Shown: piece after piece, positions 42,660 to 52,155 of the stretch
Numbering within the stretch: the first letter of the stretch is position 1
Layout: the number at the start of each line of letters is the position of its first letter
NCBI GenBank assembly: GCA_964529285.1
Contig: CAZGWK010000007.1
Coordinates: forward strand, 20,792 to 84,791
Length of the DNA stretch: 64,000 nucleotides
Reading direction: 5' to 3'
Source of the DNA: SURF-21 sp964529285
GTDB lineage: Bacteria > Actinomycetota > Geothermincolia > Geothermincolales > RBG-13-55-18
Translations under genes and position numbers: made by a program
The notes under the pieces: generated by a model
Told to the model about the DNA's origin: nothing
Seen by the model: only the letters and a program-made list of their open reading frames with translations
The model's database searches: none

Positions 42660-43826
42660 TCATCCGGCTCCAACCGGCTTGATGACGGGGTGATCGGGAA
42701 AAGATATGTCGATATATTCCACGGCTCCGTAAGCTTCAACGAGGCCTGTGAGGGCGAGGAGCGCGATGGTGTTCTTACGCCCCAGATCCGAGGCCTCGCC
42801 GTAGATAACCAGAGTATTTTTCGCCTCCAGGTACAACCCCTCATCGCGATTCAGCCCAACCGCCGTCGCTATCTCCCGCAGCGCGGCAGGGAGACTTCCC
42901 AGCAGGGAGGTCACCGTGGTAAAGTCCCTGCCGCTTATCTCCAAACCGGGAAAGAGCAGCTCCGGTTCCAGGTCCTTTATCTCGACGAGACCTGCGGGCC
43001 TGACGTCCACGCTTTCCAGGACCACACCTTCCTGGTCCACGAAGTTGTATTTGCCGTTCTGCAGAATATAGCCCGTAGGCTTGCGCTCCCTTATCTCCAG
43101 GACCACCGTGTGTGGATAGTGCCTGGATACGTCCACGCTGGCAATGTACGGCTCCGAGAGCAGGGCGCTCTCCACGGCCTTCACGTCCATTTTGAGTAGA
43201 TGGGTATCCCGCGTTATACCGGACAGAGAGCGCAGGTATTCCTCGCCGAGCACCTCGTTTCCCCTTACTTCCACGCTGGTCACATTGAGTACGCCCGTGG
43301 CGGTATATACCCAGAGCATAGCGGCAAGCGAGGCAGTCAGCAGGACGCCCAGCAACAGAATCCTCACGGGCTTTCCCGCCCTTCCGTCCTTCTTCGCGCC
43401 CGATGCCTTCTCAACGCCGCCTGCGGCGGCTTCCGCATGCGGACGAAGGCTTTTCTTTTTGCTCGAGCGCTGCCGCCTGATAACGTCCTTCCCGTCCTGT
43501 CCACGCGCCTCGACCGCCGCGGGGGCCTTTTTTCGCCCATCCCCGCGCAGCATACTCTCGCGGCGAAGTTTCTTTTCTTTTCGCTTCTCCTGCAGTTCAC
43601 CATCCTGCTTGTGGCTTCTTCTTCCGGGCAAGGGGTCAGCGGCCGTTGCGCGTCGCAGCCGCATACTATTTTTTCCATCGCTTTCCGGGAGGCGCCGTCC
43701 GGCCGTTTTACCGTGCTCGCGCGGCTTGCGGTACTTCGCTGCGACCCGCTTCCTCGCTGTGACCCTGGACTTTGCGCGCGAAACCCGGACTTCGGCGCCG
43801 CGTGCCTTATCGTTCCTGTTCCTCAT
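42660..43826 (-). CDS. ftsQ: Cell-division protein FtsQ/DivIB with long basic N-terminal tail
   Basis: A bitopic divisome protein. It has a highly basic cytoplasmic tail of about 150 residues (KKKSLRPHAEAAAGG near its end), a membrane helix at about 154-172, a POTRA domain (VTSVEVRGNEVLGEEYLRSL) and the FtsQ beta domain (about 235-388). At 388 residues it is longer than most homologues because of the tail. It closes the dcw cluster, 102 bp after ddl. The C-terminus (DISFPDHPVIKPVGAG) is standard. Confidence 0.93.
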   Translation of the reverse strand: MRNRNDKARGAEVRVSRAKSRVTARKRVAAKYRKPREHGKTAGRRLPESDGKNSMRLRRATAADPLPGRRSHKQDGELQEKRKEKKLRRESMLRGDGRKKAPAAVEARGQDGKDVIRRQRSSKKKSLRPHAEAAAGGVEKASGAKKDGRAGKPVRILLLGVLLTASLAAMLWVYTATGVLNVTSVEVRGNEVLGEEYLRSLSGITRDTHLLKMDVKAVESALLSEPYIASVDVSRHYPHTVVLEIRERKPTGYILQNGKYNFVDQEGVVLESVDVRPAGLVEIKDLEPELLFPGLEISGRDFTTVTSLLGSLPAALREIATAVGLNRDEGLYLEAKNTLVIYGEASDLGRKNTIALLALTGLVEAYGAVEYIDISFPDHPVIKPVGAG

Positions 43827-43928
43827 ACGCTCACGCTTCCCGATTTATCCGCATCTCGTACGGCCACGGCCGCCCTCCTCCCGACCGCCCCGCAAGCTGC
43901 CGTCGCGCCACTGCTGCCGCCAACCTCC

Positions 43929-44888
43929 TCAGCACTTGCCGTTCCTGCCGATCTTGAGACGCGCGGTGCTCAACACGATCTCCACCACCCTCTCGAAAGA
44001 CATCCCCGCCGCCGCTGCCGCCTTGGGTATCAGGCTGAGCTCCGTCATTCCGGGAATGGTATTAGCTTCCAGGCAATAAGGCCTGCCCTCCGCGTCCAGC
44101 ATGAAGTCGATCCTGGAAAAACCCTCACAATCCAGAGCCAGGTGCGCCCTGAGCGAGAGCCGCTTGAGTTTTCGCGCCATCTCTTCCGGTATGTGAGCCG
44201 GGACGATATACTCCGTCATCCCCTTGGTGTATTTGCATTCGTAGTCGTACAGCCCCTTGCTGGCAACCACCTCCAGGACGGGAAGGACTATGGGCTCATC
44301 GCCCAGCAGGCCGACGGTCATCTCTCTCCCCTCGATATAACGCTCGATGATGAGGAGATCATCGTATTCGAGCGCTTCACCTATCGCTCTTTCCAGTTCC
44401 TCCCTGTTACGCGCCCGCGCGGCCCCGACGGTCGAGCCCTCGCAGTTCGGCTTCACGATGCACGGGAACCCGAGGTCAAGCGATACGCCCTCGGCCACCT
44501 TGCCCGCCCCGCGAGCGGAGATCTCCGCGGCTCCCACCACGACGTCTTCCGCCACCGGGATGGCGTTTGCCCGGAAGATCTGCTTGGACATGTATTTGTT
44601 GATGGCCATGGCGCTGGCCATTACCCCGGAACCCGTGTACGGTATGCCCAACAGCTCCAGCAGGCCCTGCACGGTCCCGTCCTCTCCCATGCGCCCGTGG
44701 AGAACGATGAAGACAATATCGGCCCGTCCCCTGAGTCCAGCCAGCTGATGGATTACATCCGCGCCCACATCGATATCCAGCACCTCGTGTCCCAGCTCGC
44801 GCAGGGCATGCGAGACGGCCGCGCCGGAGCGCAGCGAGACCTCTCTTTCCGCCGAAGTCCCTCCCATCAGGACGGCTACCTTGCTCAT
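43929..44888 (-). CDS. ddl: D-alanine-D-alanine ligase
   Basis: Joins two D-alanines with ATP for the peptidoglycan stem peptide. The 319-residue ATP-grasp protein has LMGGTSAEREVSLRSG at the N-terminus, HGRMGEDGTVQGLLELLGIPYTGS, and EANTIPGMTELSLIPKAA near the end, where Mg-ATP is held. ATG 44888 overlaps the murB stop (ATGA). Confidence 0.97.
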   Translation of the reverse strand: MSKVAVLMGGTSAEREVSLRSGAAVSHALRELGHEVLDIDVGADVIHQLAGLRGRADIVFIVLHGRMGEDGTVQGLLELLGIPYTGSGVMASAMAINKYMSKQIFRANAIPVAEDVVVGAAEISARGAGKVAEGVSLDLGFPCIVKPNCEGSTVGAARARNREELERAIGEALEYDDLLIIERYIEGREMTVGLLGDEPIVLPVLEVVASKGLYDYECKYTKGMTEYIVPAHIPEEMARKLKRLSLRAHLALDCEGFSRIDFMLDAEGRPYCLEANTIPGMTELSLIPKAAAAAGMSFERVVEIVLSTARLKIGRNGKC

Positions 44889-45820
44889 TTACCGTCTTCT
44901 CCCATCCTCCCCACGAGGCATATCTCCTCTGCGAGCTCTATACCCTCCCTGTTGTATATCTCTTCTTTGATGCGCATCATCAAGCGATAGACGTCGTCCG
45001 CCTTGGCCGTGCCTAGATTTACTATGAAATTGGCGTGCTTGTCGGACACCGCGGCATCCCCCACGCGCATCCCCTTCAGCCCGCAACGCTCTATGAGCTC
45101 ACCCGCCGAAGCTCCCTCAGGATTCTTAAAAATGCTCCCCGCGGACGGACGCTCCAAGGGTTGGTTCTCTCTCCGCCACCTCAAGACCTCCCTGCGGCGC
45201 GAACTCAACACCTCCGGGCTTTCCTGCGCGAGTTTCATCGCGACACCATATATCACATCGCTTTCCCTGAGGTCGGTACTACGGTAGGCAAACCCTATGT
45301 CCCTACCCCTTATATGCTTTACCTCTACTTTATGTTTAATAATTCGCAATATATCCACGCCCTCAACCGTTTGCCCTATTTCCGAGCCCATCGCTCCTGC
45401 ATTCATACGCACCGCTCCGCCTACACTTCCTGGAATACCGGACAAGCTCTCAAGACCTGCCATGCCCGATTCGATGGCCCGAATTACCAACCTGTTAAGG
45501 TCGCATCCACTCTCAACGTAAACTTTATCTTTACTTGTTCTGGTTATCCTTCCCAATCTTCCGCTAAGCACTGCCACCACACCATCGAAGCCACGGTCCG
45601 ATATGAGCGTGTTAGAACCTCTCCCCAGGATCAGCAGTCGCGTTCCGGATTCGACCGAGACCTCGAGAAGTCGCGTAAGATCCTCTGTTCCCTCTGGCAT
45701 CGCCAGGAGGCCGGCAGGTCCCCCGATACGGAAGGTCGTGTACGATGAAAGCGGGGTCCCCTCCTCCAGGATACCGTTGAAACCAACGCGCAGCCTGCCG
45801 CGAACTTCCGCCAAGTCCAT
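44885..45820 (-). CDS. murB: UDP-N-acetylenolpyruvoylglucosamine reductase
   Basis: FAD/NADPH enzyme completing UDP-MurNAc synthesis. The 311-residue protein has TTFRIGGPAGLL and LGRGSNTLISDRGF (FAD site), GIPGSVGGAVRMNAGA, and the catalytic Ser in PSAGSIFKNP. Lack of the extra Tyr loop places it in the shorter type IIb group. It lies six bases after murC. Confidence 0.97.
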   Translation of the reverse strand: MDLAEVRGRLRVGFNGILEEGTPLSSYTTFRIGGPAGLLAMPEGTEDLTRLLEVSVESGTRLLILGRGSNTLISDRGFDGVVAVLSGRLGRITRTSKDKVYVESGCDLNRLVIRAIESGMAGLESLSGIPGSVGGAVRMNAGAMGSEIGQTVEGVDILRIIKHKVEVKHIRGRDIGFAYRSTDLRESDVIYGVAMKLAQESPEVLSSRRREVLRWRRENQPLERPSAGSIFKNPEGASAGELIERCGLKGMRVGDAAVSDKHANFIVNLGTAKADDVYRLMMRIKEEIYNREGIELAEEICLVGRMGEDGK

Positions 45821-45826
45821 CCCGCA

Positions 45827-47230
45827 TCAACTCTCCTCCACCCGGCAGGTATCTTCCCTTCCGGCCTGCAGAACCCCGGCGATCTCGGCGGCGCATTGGC
45901 TTATGTCGCCCGCTCCCATGGTCAGGACCAGATCGCCGGGGCGCAGCAGGCGTGCGGCCGCCTCGCCGAGAAGAGTGCGCTGGGGGACGTAGACTACCTG
46001 TTTGGAAGGCTCCGCGTCTAGTATGGAGTTGACGATGAGTTTGCCGTTCACCCCCGGAAGCGGGTCTTCACCGGCGGCATATACGTCTGTTACGACCACC
46101 AGGTCGGCATGGAGCAGTGCGTCTCCGAACCCCTCACACAGAGCCGCGGTGCGCGTATAGCGATGCGGCTGGAACACACAAACCAGGCGATCGGCATCTT
46201 CCATCGCCGCGGCCTTGAGGGTCGTACGCACTTCCGAGGGATGATGGGCATAGTCGTCAACGAACCTTATCCCCGACACCTCTCCTACGAACTGGTAGCG
46301 CCGCTGCACGCCGCGAAATGCCCGCAGGGCTCGTGCGGCTGCCGCGAAATCCACCCCTAATGAGATGGTGAGCGCCAGCGCAGCCATGGCGTTGCGCACG
46401 TTATGATGCCCCGGTATGCCCAGCTTCACCTCTCCCAGGCTCTCTCCTCCCCGCAATACCCGGAACGTGCTCCTCCCGGGAAAGAGGCTTACATCGCTGC
46501 AACGAAAATAGTTGCCTTCCCCCTCACCGAAGGTGACCTCCCGCGCGGCGCCGCACCCTCTGAGCGATGCCGCACCCTCGTCGTCTCCGCTCAGAACAAG
46601 TAGTCCTTCGGATGGCAGGAGCGATACGAAGCGTCGGAAATATTCGCACACGGCCTCCATGTCCTCGAAAAAATCGAGATGGTCCTCCTCGATGTTGGTC
46701 ACCACCTCCGCCCAGGGCCGCAGGAGCAGAAAGGAACCGTCGCTCTCGTCCGCCTCGGCGACCACGTATCCGCCGCTTCCGGCATGCGCATTACTCCCGA
46801 CATCGTTCAACTCCCCGCCTATGACGTAGGTGGGATCGAGGCCCGATTCCCGCATGATCATGGCGATCATGGAAGTAGTCGTTGTCTTTCCGTGCGTTCC
46901 CGCAACTGCTACGCCCTTACCGTCCCCCATGATCGCGTTCAGCATGGCAGCGCGGGGCAGTACCTCCATGCCGAGTTCCCGTGCCCTGACGAGTTCGCGG
47001 TTCCTTTGCGATATCGCCGAGGATACCACCAGGAGATCGGCATCTTCTACGTTCTCGGCGCTATGCCCTATGAAGATGCGCGCGCCCATCTGGCTCAGGC
47101 GCCGCGTATTGCGTGACTCCTTGATGTCGGAGCCGCTGACCTGCACGCCTCTGGCAAGCAGCACCACCGCGATGGCGCTCATGCCCGCCCCTCCTATTCC
47201 CACGAAATGAATCCTTTTATCCCTCTCCAT
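45827..47230 (-). CDS. murC: UDP-N-acetylmuramate-L-alanine ligase
   Basis: Adds L-Ala to UDP-MurNAc. The 467-residue Mur ligase has IHFVGIGGAGMSAIA at the N-terminus, the P-loop GTHGKTTTTSM and the DDYAHHPSE motif (D/H pair) in the C-terminal half. ATG 47230 follows TTAGGAGGACAGG. Confidence 0.97.
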   Translation of the reverse strand: MERDKRIHFVGIGGAGMSAIAVVLLARGVQVSGSDIKESRNTRRLSQMGARIFIGHSAENVEDADLLVVSSAISQRNRELVRARELGMEVLPRAAMLNAIMGDGKGVAVAGTHGKTTTTSMIAMIMRESGLDPTYVIGGELNDVGSNAHAGSGGYVVAEADESDGSFLLLRPWAEVVTNIEEDHLDFFEDMEAVCEYFRRFVSLLPSEGLLVLSGDDEGAASLRGCGAAREVTFGEGEGNYFRCSDVSLFPGRSTFRVLRGGESLGEVKLGIPGHHNVRNAMAALALTISLGVDFAAAARALRAFRGVQRRYQFVGEVSGIRFVDDYAHHPSEVRTTLKAAAMEDADRLVCVFQPHRYTRTAALCEGFGDALLHADLVVVTDVYAAGEDPLPGVNGKLIVNSILDAEPSKQVVYVPQRTLLGEAAARLLRPGDLVLTMGAGDISQCAAEIAGVLQAGREDTCRVEES

Positions 47231-47239
47231 CCTGTCCTC

Positions 47240-48331
47240 CTAAGCCAGGGAGAGAACCAGTTCGGCAAACCTCGCCGCTGCATCGGGTCTTCCTACCCTC
47301 AGGGCCGCTTCCCGCATGTACCTCAATGTCTCCTCATCTCCCAGAAGCCTGTCCGCTTCCTCCTTTAGACGCAGGCCGTCTAGGTCCCGGTCCTCTACGA
47401 CCACGGCAGCGCCCTCGTGAGCCAGCACGCCCGCATTGGCGTCCTGATGGGCTGCCGTGGCATACGGATACGGCACGAGCACGGCCGCGCATCCGGCGGC
47501 GGCAAGTTCGGCTACGGTCGAGGCCCCCGCCCTGCATACCATCAGGTCCGCTGCCCGGTAAAGCAGGTCCATACGCTCCACGAATTCCATCGCACGGTAG
47601 ATGAAGGTCCCGCTTGACACCTTCGCCGCCTCTGCCTCGAATTCCTGGTATTTGCCGCGGCCGACGCAATGAATGAGTTGCATATCGGAACGTTCTCTCC
47701 AAGCGGGCAAAGCCTCGAGTACCGCCCGGTTCAGGGAGGCCGCGCCCTGGCTGCCGCCCACAACGGCCAGGGTCTTCCTGGCCGTCTCCAGGCCGAAAAA
47801 CCGTCTTGCTTCCTCCCTGCTGACGGCCTCGGGCCGCCTGAGCAGAGGATTGCCCGTCACCACCGCCTTGCCGCTCCAGGCTCGGCACCTCTCCAGGGTC
47901 TGGCCGAACGACACGGCCAGGACGCTCGCGCGCGGTGCAAGTATACGATTGGCCAGTCCGGGTATGACGTTCTGTTCATGTACGGCCAGCGGCACTCCAA
48001 GGCTGAGCGCAGCCGCTGCTCCGGGTACGCTGGCATAACCACCGAATGCGGCCGCTACGTCCGGCGGATCTTTCTTCATCTCACGCCGGCATTTCCGGAA
48101 AGCCTTCACGAGGCTGGCCAGCGCAGCGAAGTTCGCGAGATCAAAGCTGCGGGTGAAGCCCCTTACCTCGAGAGGGATGACTTTCTTGTTTTCCAGGAGG
48201 GCGCTCGATGGCGACTTCCGGCTCAGATAGAGGACGACCTCCACATCATCATGCGATGCGAGCTCCTCCGCCACTGCGAGCAGGGGGTGGAGATGGCCTC
48301 CTGTTCCTCCTCCGCATATCGCCACGTGCAC
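47240..48331 (-). CDS. murG: Undecaprenyldiphospho-muramoylpentapeptide beta-N-acetylglucosaminyltransferase
   Basis: A membrane-associated GT28 enzyme that converts lipid I to lipid II. Motifs are the GGGTGGHLHPLLAVAEEL loop, HEQNVIPGLANRIL and VVGGSQGAASLN, with CRAGASTVAELAAAG for UDP-GlcNAc. GTG 48331 is chosen because GGGAGGAAAGAAC precedes it; an ATG five codons earlier would place this site inside the gene. Its start overlaps the end of ftsW by about 83 nt. Confidence 0.96.
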   Translation of the reverse strand: MHVAICGGGTGGHLHPLLAVAEELASHDDVEVVLYLSRKSPSSALLENKKVIPLEVRGFTRSFDLANFAALASLVKAFRKCRREMKKDPPDVAAAFGGYASVPGAAAALSLGVPLAVHEQNVIPGLANRILAPRASVLAVSFGQTLERCRAWSGKAVVTGNPLLRRPEAVSREEARRFFGLETARKTLAVVGGSQGAASLNRAVLEALPAWRERSDMQLIHCVGRGKYQEFEAEAAKVSSGTFIYRAMEFVERMDLLYRAADLMVCRAGASTVAELAAAGCAAVLVPYPYATAAHQDANAGVLAHEGAAVVVEDRDLDGLRLKEEADRLLGDEETLRYMREAALRVGRPDAAARFAELVLSLA

Positions 48332-49625
48332 GTTCTTTCCTCCCATAATACGGTGCGGCCTCCCCGCCTTCCTGGCGGGAGACGTTTATGAGTATACCGG
48401 CAAGGCACATACAAATCACCAGTGATGATCCTCCGTAACTGAAGAACGGGAGCGTTATGCCGGTTATGGGCAGGATGCCGGTGGCCGCTCCCATATTGAT
48501 CAATGCCTGCACGCCCAGCATGCAGGTTATCCCCATGGCCGTGAGCCGTCCCAGGCGGTCTGGCGCACCCCTGGCCGCCCTGAACCCCAGGCAGACTAAA
48601 AGGGTGAAAAGCCCAAGTACCGCCAGGGTGCCGATAAGCCCGGCCTCCTCCCCGATGATCGAGAAGATGAAGTCCGTATGGGCGTTGGGCAGATAGAAAA
48701 ACTTCTGCCGGCTCATCCCCAATCCCATCCCGCTTATGTTCCCCGAACCCAGGGCGACCATGGACTGGATGATGTGGAACCCGCCTTCCCGCGGAGCGCT
48801 CCACGGGTCGATGAAGGAGAGAAAGCGCGCCTTGCGGTAGGCCGAGGTAAAAATGAAGATGATTGTGGCCCCACTCCCCAGGCACGCCAGGAGGGCCAGC
48901 TTGCGCATGGGAGCACCGGCCAGGAAGAGTACCGCGAAAACCGATATGGCGACGACGAGCATGGTCCCCAGGTCCGGCTCGGCGATGATGAGCAGGCAGG
49001 CAATGGCGGTGACCACCAGCACCGGCATGATCACCTCACGCCAGCTCTCCATGCGGCCCTCTCGCCTGCTGTATATGTATACGGCGAAAAGCAACAGGGC
49101 CATCTTGGCTATCTCCGACGGCTGCACGACTATGGGGCCTACGGCTATGGAGCGCTTGGAACCGAAGGCCTCGGTGCCGAAGAAAGGCACTGCTGCCAGG
49201 GCTGCCAATGACAGGATCACCAGCATGGGAGAGATCTCCGCGATGCGATGATAATCCGTATAAGCCAGTGCGGCCAGTGCGGCCAGTCCTACCGCGAACC
49301 ACACGGCCTGGCGCACGAGAAAAAAGTAGCTCGATCCGTGATTATGCAGGGCCAGCCCCGAACTGGCCGAGAAGATCATAACCATGCCGAAGAGGAACAT
49401 GATGAGGGAAACGCCCAGGATCGCGTAGCCGGTACGAGTCAATCCCACCGGCGCGCGCCTGACCCCGACGCTTTTCCCTGGCACGGCATGGAGGCTCTTT
49501 GCGGAACGCTGCAGGGTATTTGCGGCAGGCGCGTTCTCCTCCCGCCTGCGCCTTGCCTCTATGAGCGCCCGCGGGTCCTGTTTTCGCCTACCGCCCGGCT
49601 TCCTCGCCGCGGCCTGCTCACCCAC
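48249..49625 (-). CDS. ftsW: Septal peptidoglycan polymerase FtsW
   Basis: A SEDS-family glycosyltransferase with about ten membrane helices that polymerises lipid II at the septum with FtsI. The 458-residue protein has an N-terminal cytoplasmic tail of about 65 residues (KPGGRRKQDPR), the SEDS signature PSEIAKMALLLFAVYIYSRR and the end motif LPFFSYGGSSLV. A basic Pro/Arg tail after the last helix overlaps murG. GTG 49625 overlaps the murD stop by 8 nt. Confidence 0.95.
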   Translation of the reverse strand: MGEQAAARKPGGRRKQDPRALIEARRRREENAPAANTLQRSAKSLHAVPGKSVGVRRAPVGLTRTGYAILGVSLIMFLFGMVMIFSASSGLALHNHGSSYFFLVRQAVWFAVGLAALAALAYTDYHRIAEISPMLVILSLAALAAVPFFGTEAFGSKRSIAVGPIVVQPSEIAKMALLLFAVYIYSRREGRMESWREVIMPVLVVTAIACLLIIAEPDLGTMLVVAISVFAVLFLAGAPMRKLALLACLGSGATIIFIFTSAYRKARFLSFIDPWSAPREGGFHIIQSMVALGSGNISGMGLGMSRQKFFYLPNAHTDFIFSIIGEEAGLIGTLAVLGLFTLLVCLGFRAARGAPDRLGRLTAMGITCMLGVQALINMGAATGILPITGITLPFFSYGGSSLVICMCLAGILINVSRQEGGEAAPYYGRKERARGDMRRRNRRPSPPPARSGGGARIA

Positions 49626-51060
49626 CTGCCTCTCTCCTTCCTCCGTATTCCTCCACCAGTTTATGGTAATGATTACCTCTCTGCTTATAATCGTCGTAGC
49701 GGTCGAAGGAAGCGCAGGCCGGGCTGAACAGAACCGTATCCCCCGCTTTTACCGTGTGCGGCAGGTCCGCGAACACTTCCTCCAGGCCCGGCAGCACGCG
49801 GATGTCCAGAGCCTGACCCGCGGCAGCCATGGCTTCCAGGATCTCGGGCGCCGCCTCTCCGAAGAGATAGACTGCCCTTATGTCTCCCCTGTTTCCACGC
49901 TCCTGCAGCACTGCCGCCAGCTCATCAAATGCCAGCCCTTTGTTCCTGCCCCCCATGATTACGACCATGGGGCCCGGGAACGCACCGAGTGCGCCCAGGG
50001 TGGCATGGGGATTGGTCGCCTTGGAGTCGTTGTAGAAGGTGACCCCCTCTAGCTCGGCTACGAACTGGAGCCGGTGGGACAGCCCCTCGAAAGATGCCAG
50101 CGCCTTTCCCGCCTCCCCCGGATCGATCCCGAGGCATATGGCCGCACCTGCTGCCGCCATAGCGTTTTCCAGGTTGTATCCACCGGGTAGTGCCAGGTCC
50201 CCGGCATGCATTATCTCCCTGGTCAGCAGGTCGCCGCCGGCTTCTCCCCTCGGCGGCCGGTAGAGTACCCTGCCGCCGCTAACGTACAGCGAAGCCAGGG
50301 AGTCTTGCCGCGAAAAATACACTACCCGTGAGGGCGCTCCCGCTGCCTCGCGCGCGCACAGGGGGTCGTCGAGATTGCACACCACCAGGTCTCTTTCACC
50401 CTGATTCATCCATATTCGGCTCTTCGCTTTTACGTATTCCTCCATATCTGCATGCCAGTCGAAGTGGTCTTGCGCGATGTTCAGGAGCACGGCTACATCG
50501 GGCCGGAATTCATGGACGAAGGTGAGCTGGAAGCTCGACACCTCGACCACCAGTATGTCTCCTGCCTGCGCTTCCTCCACCGCTTTTATGAAGGGGTTGC
50601 CTATGTTTCCCGCCGCCACGGCCCTCCTGCCGGCCTGCCCGCAGACCCACTCGATCATGCTCACGGTGGTAGTCTTGCCATTGGTCCCGGTGACCGCGAT
50701 CAACGGGCCCTGGACGTACTTCCAGGCGAGCTCCACCTCACTCCATACCGGTATATTTCTTTTCTGTGCCTCCTGCAGCAGCGGGAGGCGCGAGGGGACA
50801 CCGGGGCTCACCACCACAAGGTCCGTCTCAGCGAGGAGTGAAGGTTCGTGACTTCCCAGTACGGCTCGAGCTCCCCGAGAGGACATTTCGTCCGCCTCTC
50901 TGCGCACCCGCTGCGACTCGGAGGCATCATTGACCGTCACCCTTTTTCCCTCACGCAGCAGCCTATCCGCGGCCGCTATGCCTGAGACGCCCAGGCCCAC
51001 TACCAGCACCGACTCAACGCCCTGCAGCTCCGGCGCACCTTGTCTCGCGACCATCTCCAC
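49618..51060 (-). CDS. murD: UDP-N-acetylmuramoylalanine-D-glutamate ligase
   Basis: Adds D-Glu to UDP-MurNAc-L-Ala. Of 480 residues, VLVVGLGVSGIAAADRLL marks the N-terminal domain, the P-loop is GTNGKTTTVSMIEWV, and the C-terminus has NDSKATNPHATLGAL. GTG 51060 overlaps the mraY stop by one base and sits six bases behind GGAGG; ATG 51054, two codons later, is an alternative. Confidence 0.96.
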   Translation of the reverse strand: MEMVARQGAPELQGVESVLVVGLGVSGIAAADRLLREGKRVTVNDASESQRVRREADEMSSRGARAVLGSHEPSLLAETDLVVVSPGVPSRLPLLQEAQKRNIPVWSEVELAWKYVQGPLIAVTGTNGKTTTVSMIEWVCGQAGRRAVAAGNIGNPFIKAVEEAQAGDILVVEVSSFQLTFVHEFRPDVAVLLNIAQDHFDWHADMEEYVKAKSRIWMNQGERDLVVCNLDDPLCAREAAGAPSRVVYFSRQDSLASLYVSGGRVLYRPPRGEAGGDLLTREIMHAGDLALPGGYNLENAMAAAGAAICLGIDPGEAGKALASFEGLSHRLQFVAELEGVTFYNDSKATNPHATLGALGAFPGPMVVIMGGRNKGLAFDELAAVLQERGNRGDIRAVYLFGEAAPEILEAMAAAGQALDIRVLPGLEEVFADLPHTVKAGDTVLFSPACASFDRYDDYKQRGNHYHKLVEEYGGRREAGG

Positions 51061-52079
51061 TACTTTCCTCCGACGTAATTGATATAAAAGATGATAAAAC
51101 CTATTCCTACGAAAAAGCCGGCCACTATCCACAGCCTGATGAGGGTCGTCACCTCCGACCACCCCTTGAGCTCGAAATGGTGGTGCAGCGGAGCCATGCG
51201 GAATACGCGTTTGCGTTTCAGCTTGAACACCGCCACCTGGATGGCCACCGAAAGGGTCTCGATCACGAAAAGCCCCCCCAGCACCACGAGGAGCAGTTCC
51301 GTCTTGGAGAAGATGGCCACCGTGGCCAGGCTGCACCCCAACGCCATCGATCCCGTGTCTCCCATGAAGATATAAGCCGGCGGAGAGTTCCACCACAGGA
51401 AACCGATGCAGCTCCCCATAACCGCACCGGAGAATATCGCGATATCCAGGGAACCCTGCACGTGGGGGTAGAGGAACTCGTGGTTGCGGAACATGGTGAA
51501 AGAGATGAGTATGTAGGCGGTCATCACGAGTATGGTCGTCCCCGCAGCCAGGCCGTCCAGGCCGTCCGTCAGGTTTACGGCGTTGGCGGTCCCGATGATC
51601 ATGATAAAGACGAGCAGAAAATATAAAGGCCCCAGGTCACAGATGACGGCATCGGAGCGGAACCAGTACAGCTTCGTATCCACTCCGAAACGCTGCGTCG
51701 CCAGGTAGGCCAGGGCAACGGACAGGGCCAGTTGCCAGAAGAGCTTCGTGTGCATCTTCAAGCCCAGCGAACGAGCGTAGCGCAGCTTGGTGTAGTCGTC
51801 CGCGAATCCCAGCAGCCCTCCACACACAAGAGCAAGGCCCAGGGCGAACCCCGTGCCCCCCTGCAGTTTCTGGGCCCACAGCAGGAACCCCGCCAGCACG
51901 GATACCACGATGAGTATCCCTCCCATGGTCGGTGTTCCCTTTTTCGCAAGATGGGCCTGCGGGCCGTCCTCGCGTATGAACTGTCCGATGCCGCGTCGTC
52001 TCAGCCAGCCCATGAGCACGGGCATGCCGAATATGCATATTACCAGGCCGGTCAACAAAGCCAGCATAACCCTGAACAA
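51060..52079 (-). CDS. mraY: Phospho-N-acetylmuramoyl-pentapeptide-transferase
   Basis: Forms lipid I on undecaprenyl phosphate. The 339-residue, ten-helix membrane protein has GTPTMGGILI, FADDYTKL (aspartates for Mg), NAVNLTDGLDGLA and FMGDTGS with APLHHHFELKGW in the cytoplasmic loops. TTG 52079 follows GGAGGAAAACCC. Confidence 0.97.
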   Translation of the reverse strand: MFRVMLALLTGLVICIFGMPVLMGWLRRRGIGQFIREDGPQAHLAKKGTPTMGGILIVVSVLAGFLLWAQKLQGGTGFALGLALVCGGLLGFADDYTKLRYARSLGLKMHTKLFWQLALSVALAYLATQRFGVDTKLYWFRSDAVICDLGPLYFLLVFIMIIGTANAVNLTDGLDGLAAGTTILVMTAYILISFTMFRNHEFLYPHVQGSLDIAIFSGAVMGSCIGFLWWNSPPAYIFMGDTGSMALGCSLATVAIFSKTELLLVVLGGLFVIETLSVAIQVAVFKLKRKRVFRMAPLHHHFELKGWSEVTTLIRLWIVAGFFVGIGFIIFYINYVGGK

Positions 52080-52155
52080 GGGTTTTCCTCCTCTTCGGCC
52101 TCTTTCCAGGCCGGACCTCCCGGCCTTTCAGGCGACTATTCTATGTCAATCTCTT

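Noticed and set aside
43200..44990. 596-codon plus-strand frame opposite ftsQ, ddl and murB
   Set aside because: It spans three real genes antisense, has low-complexity composition and no recognisable domain.
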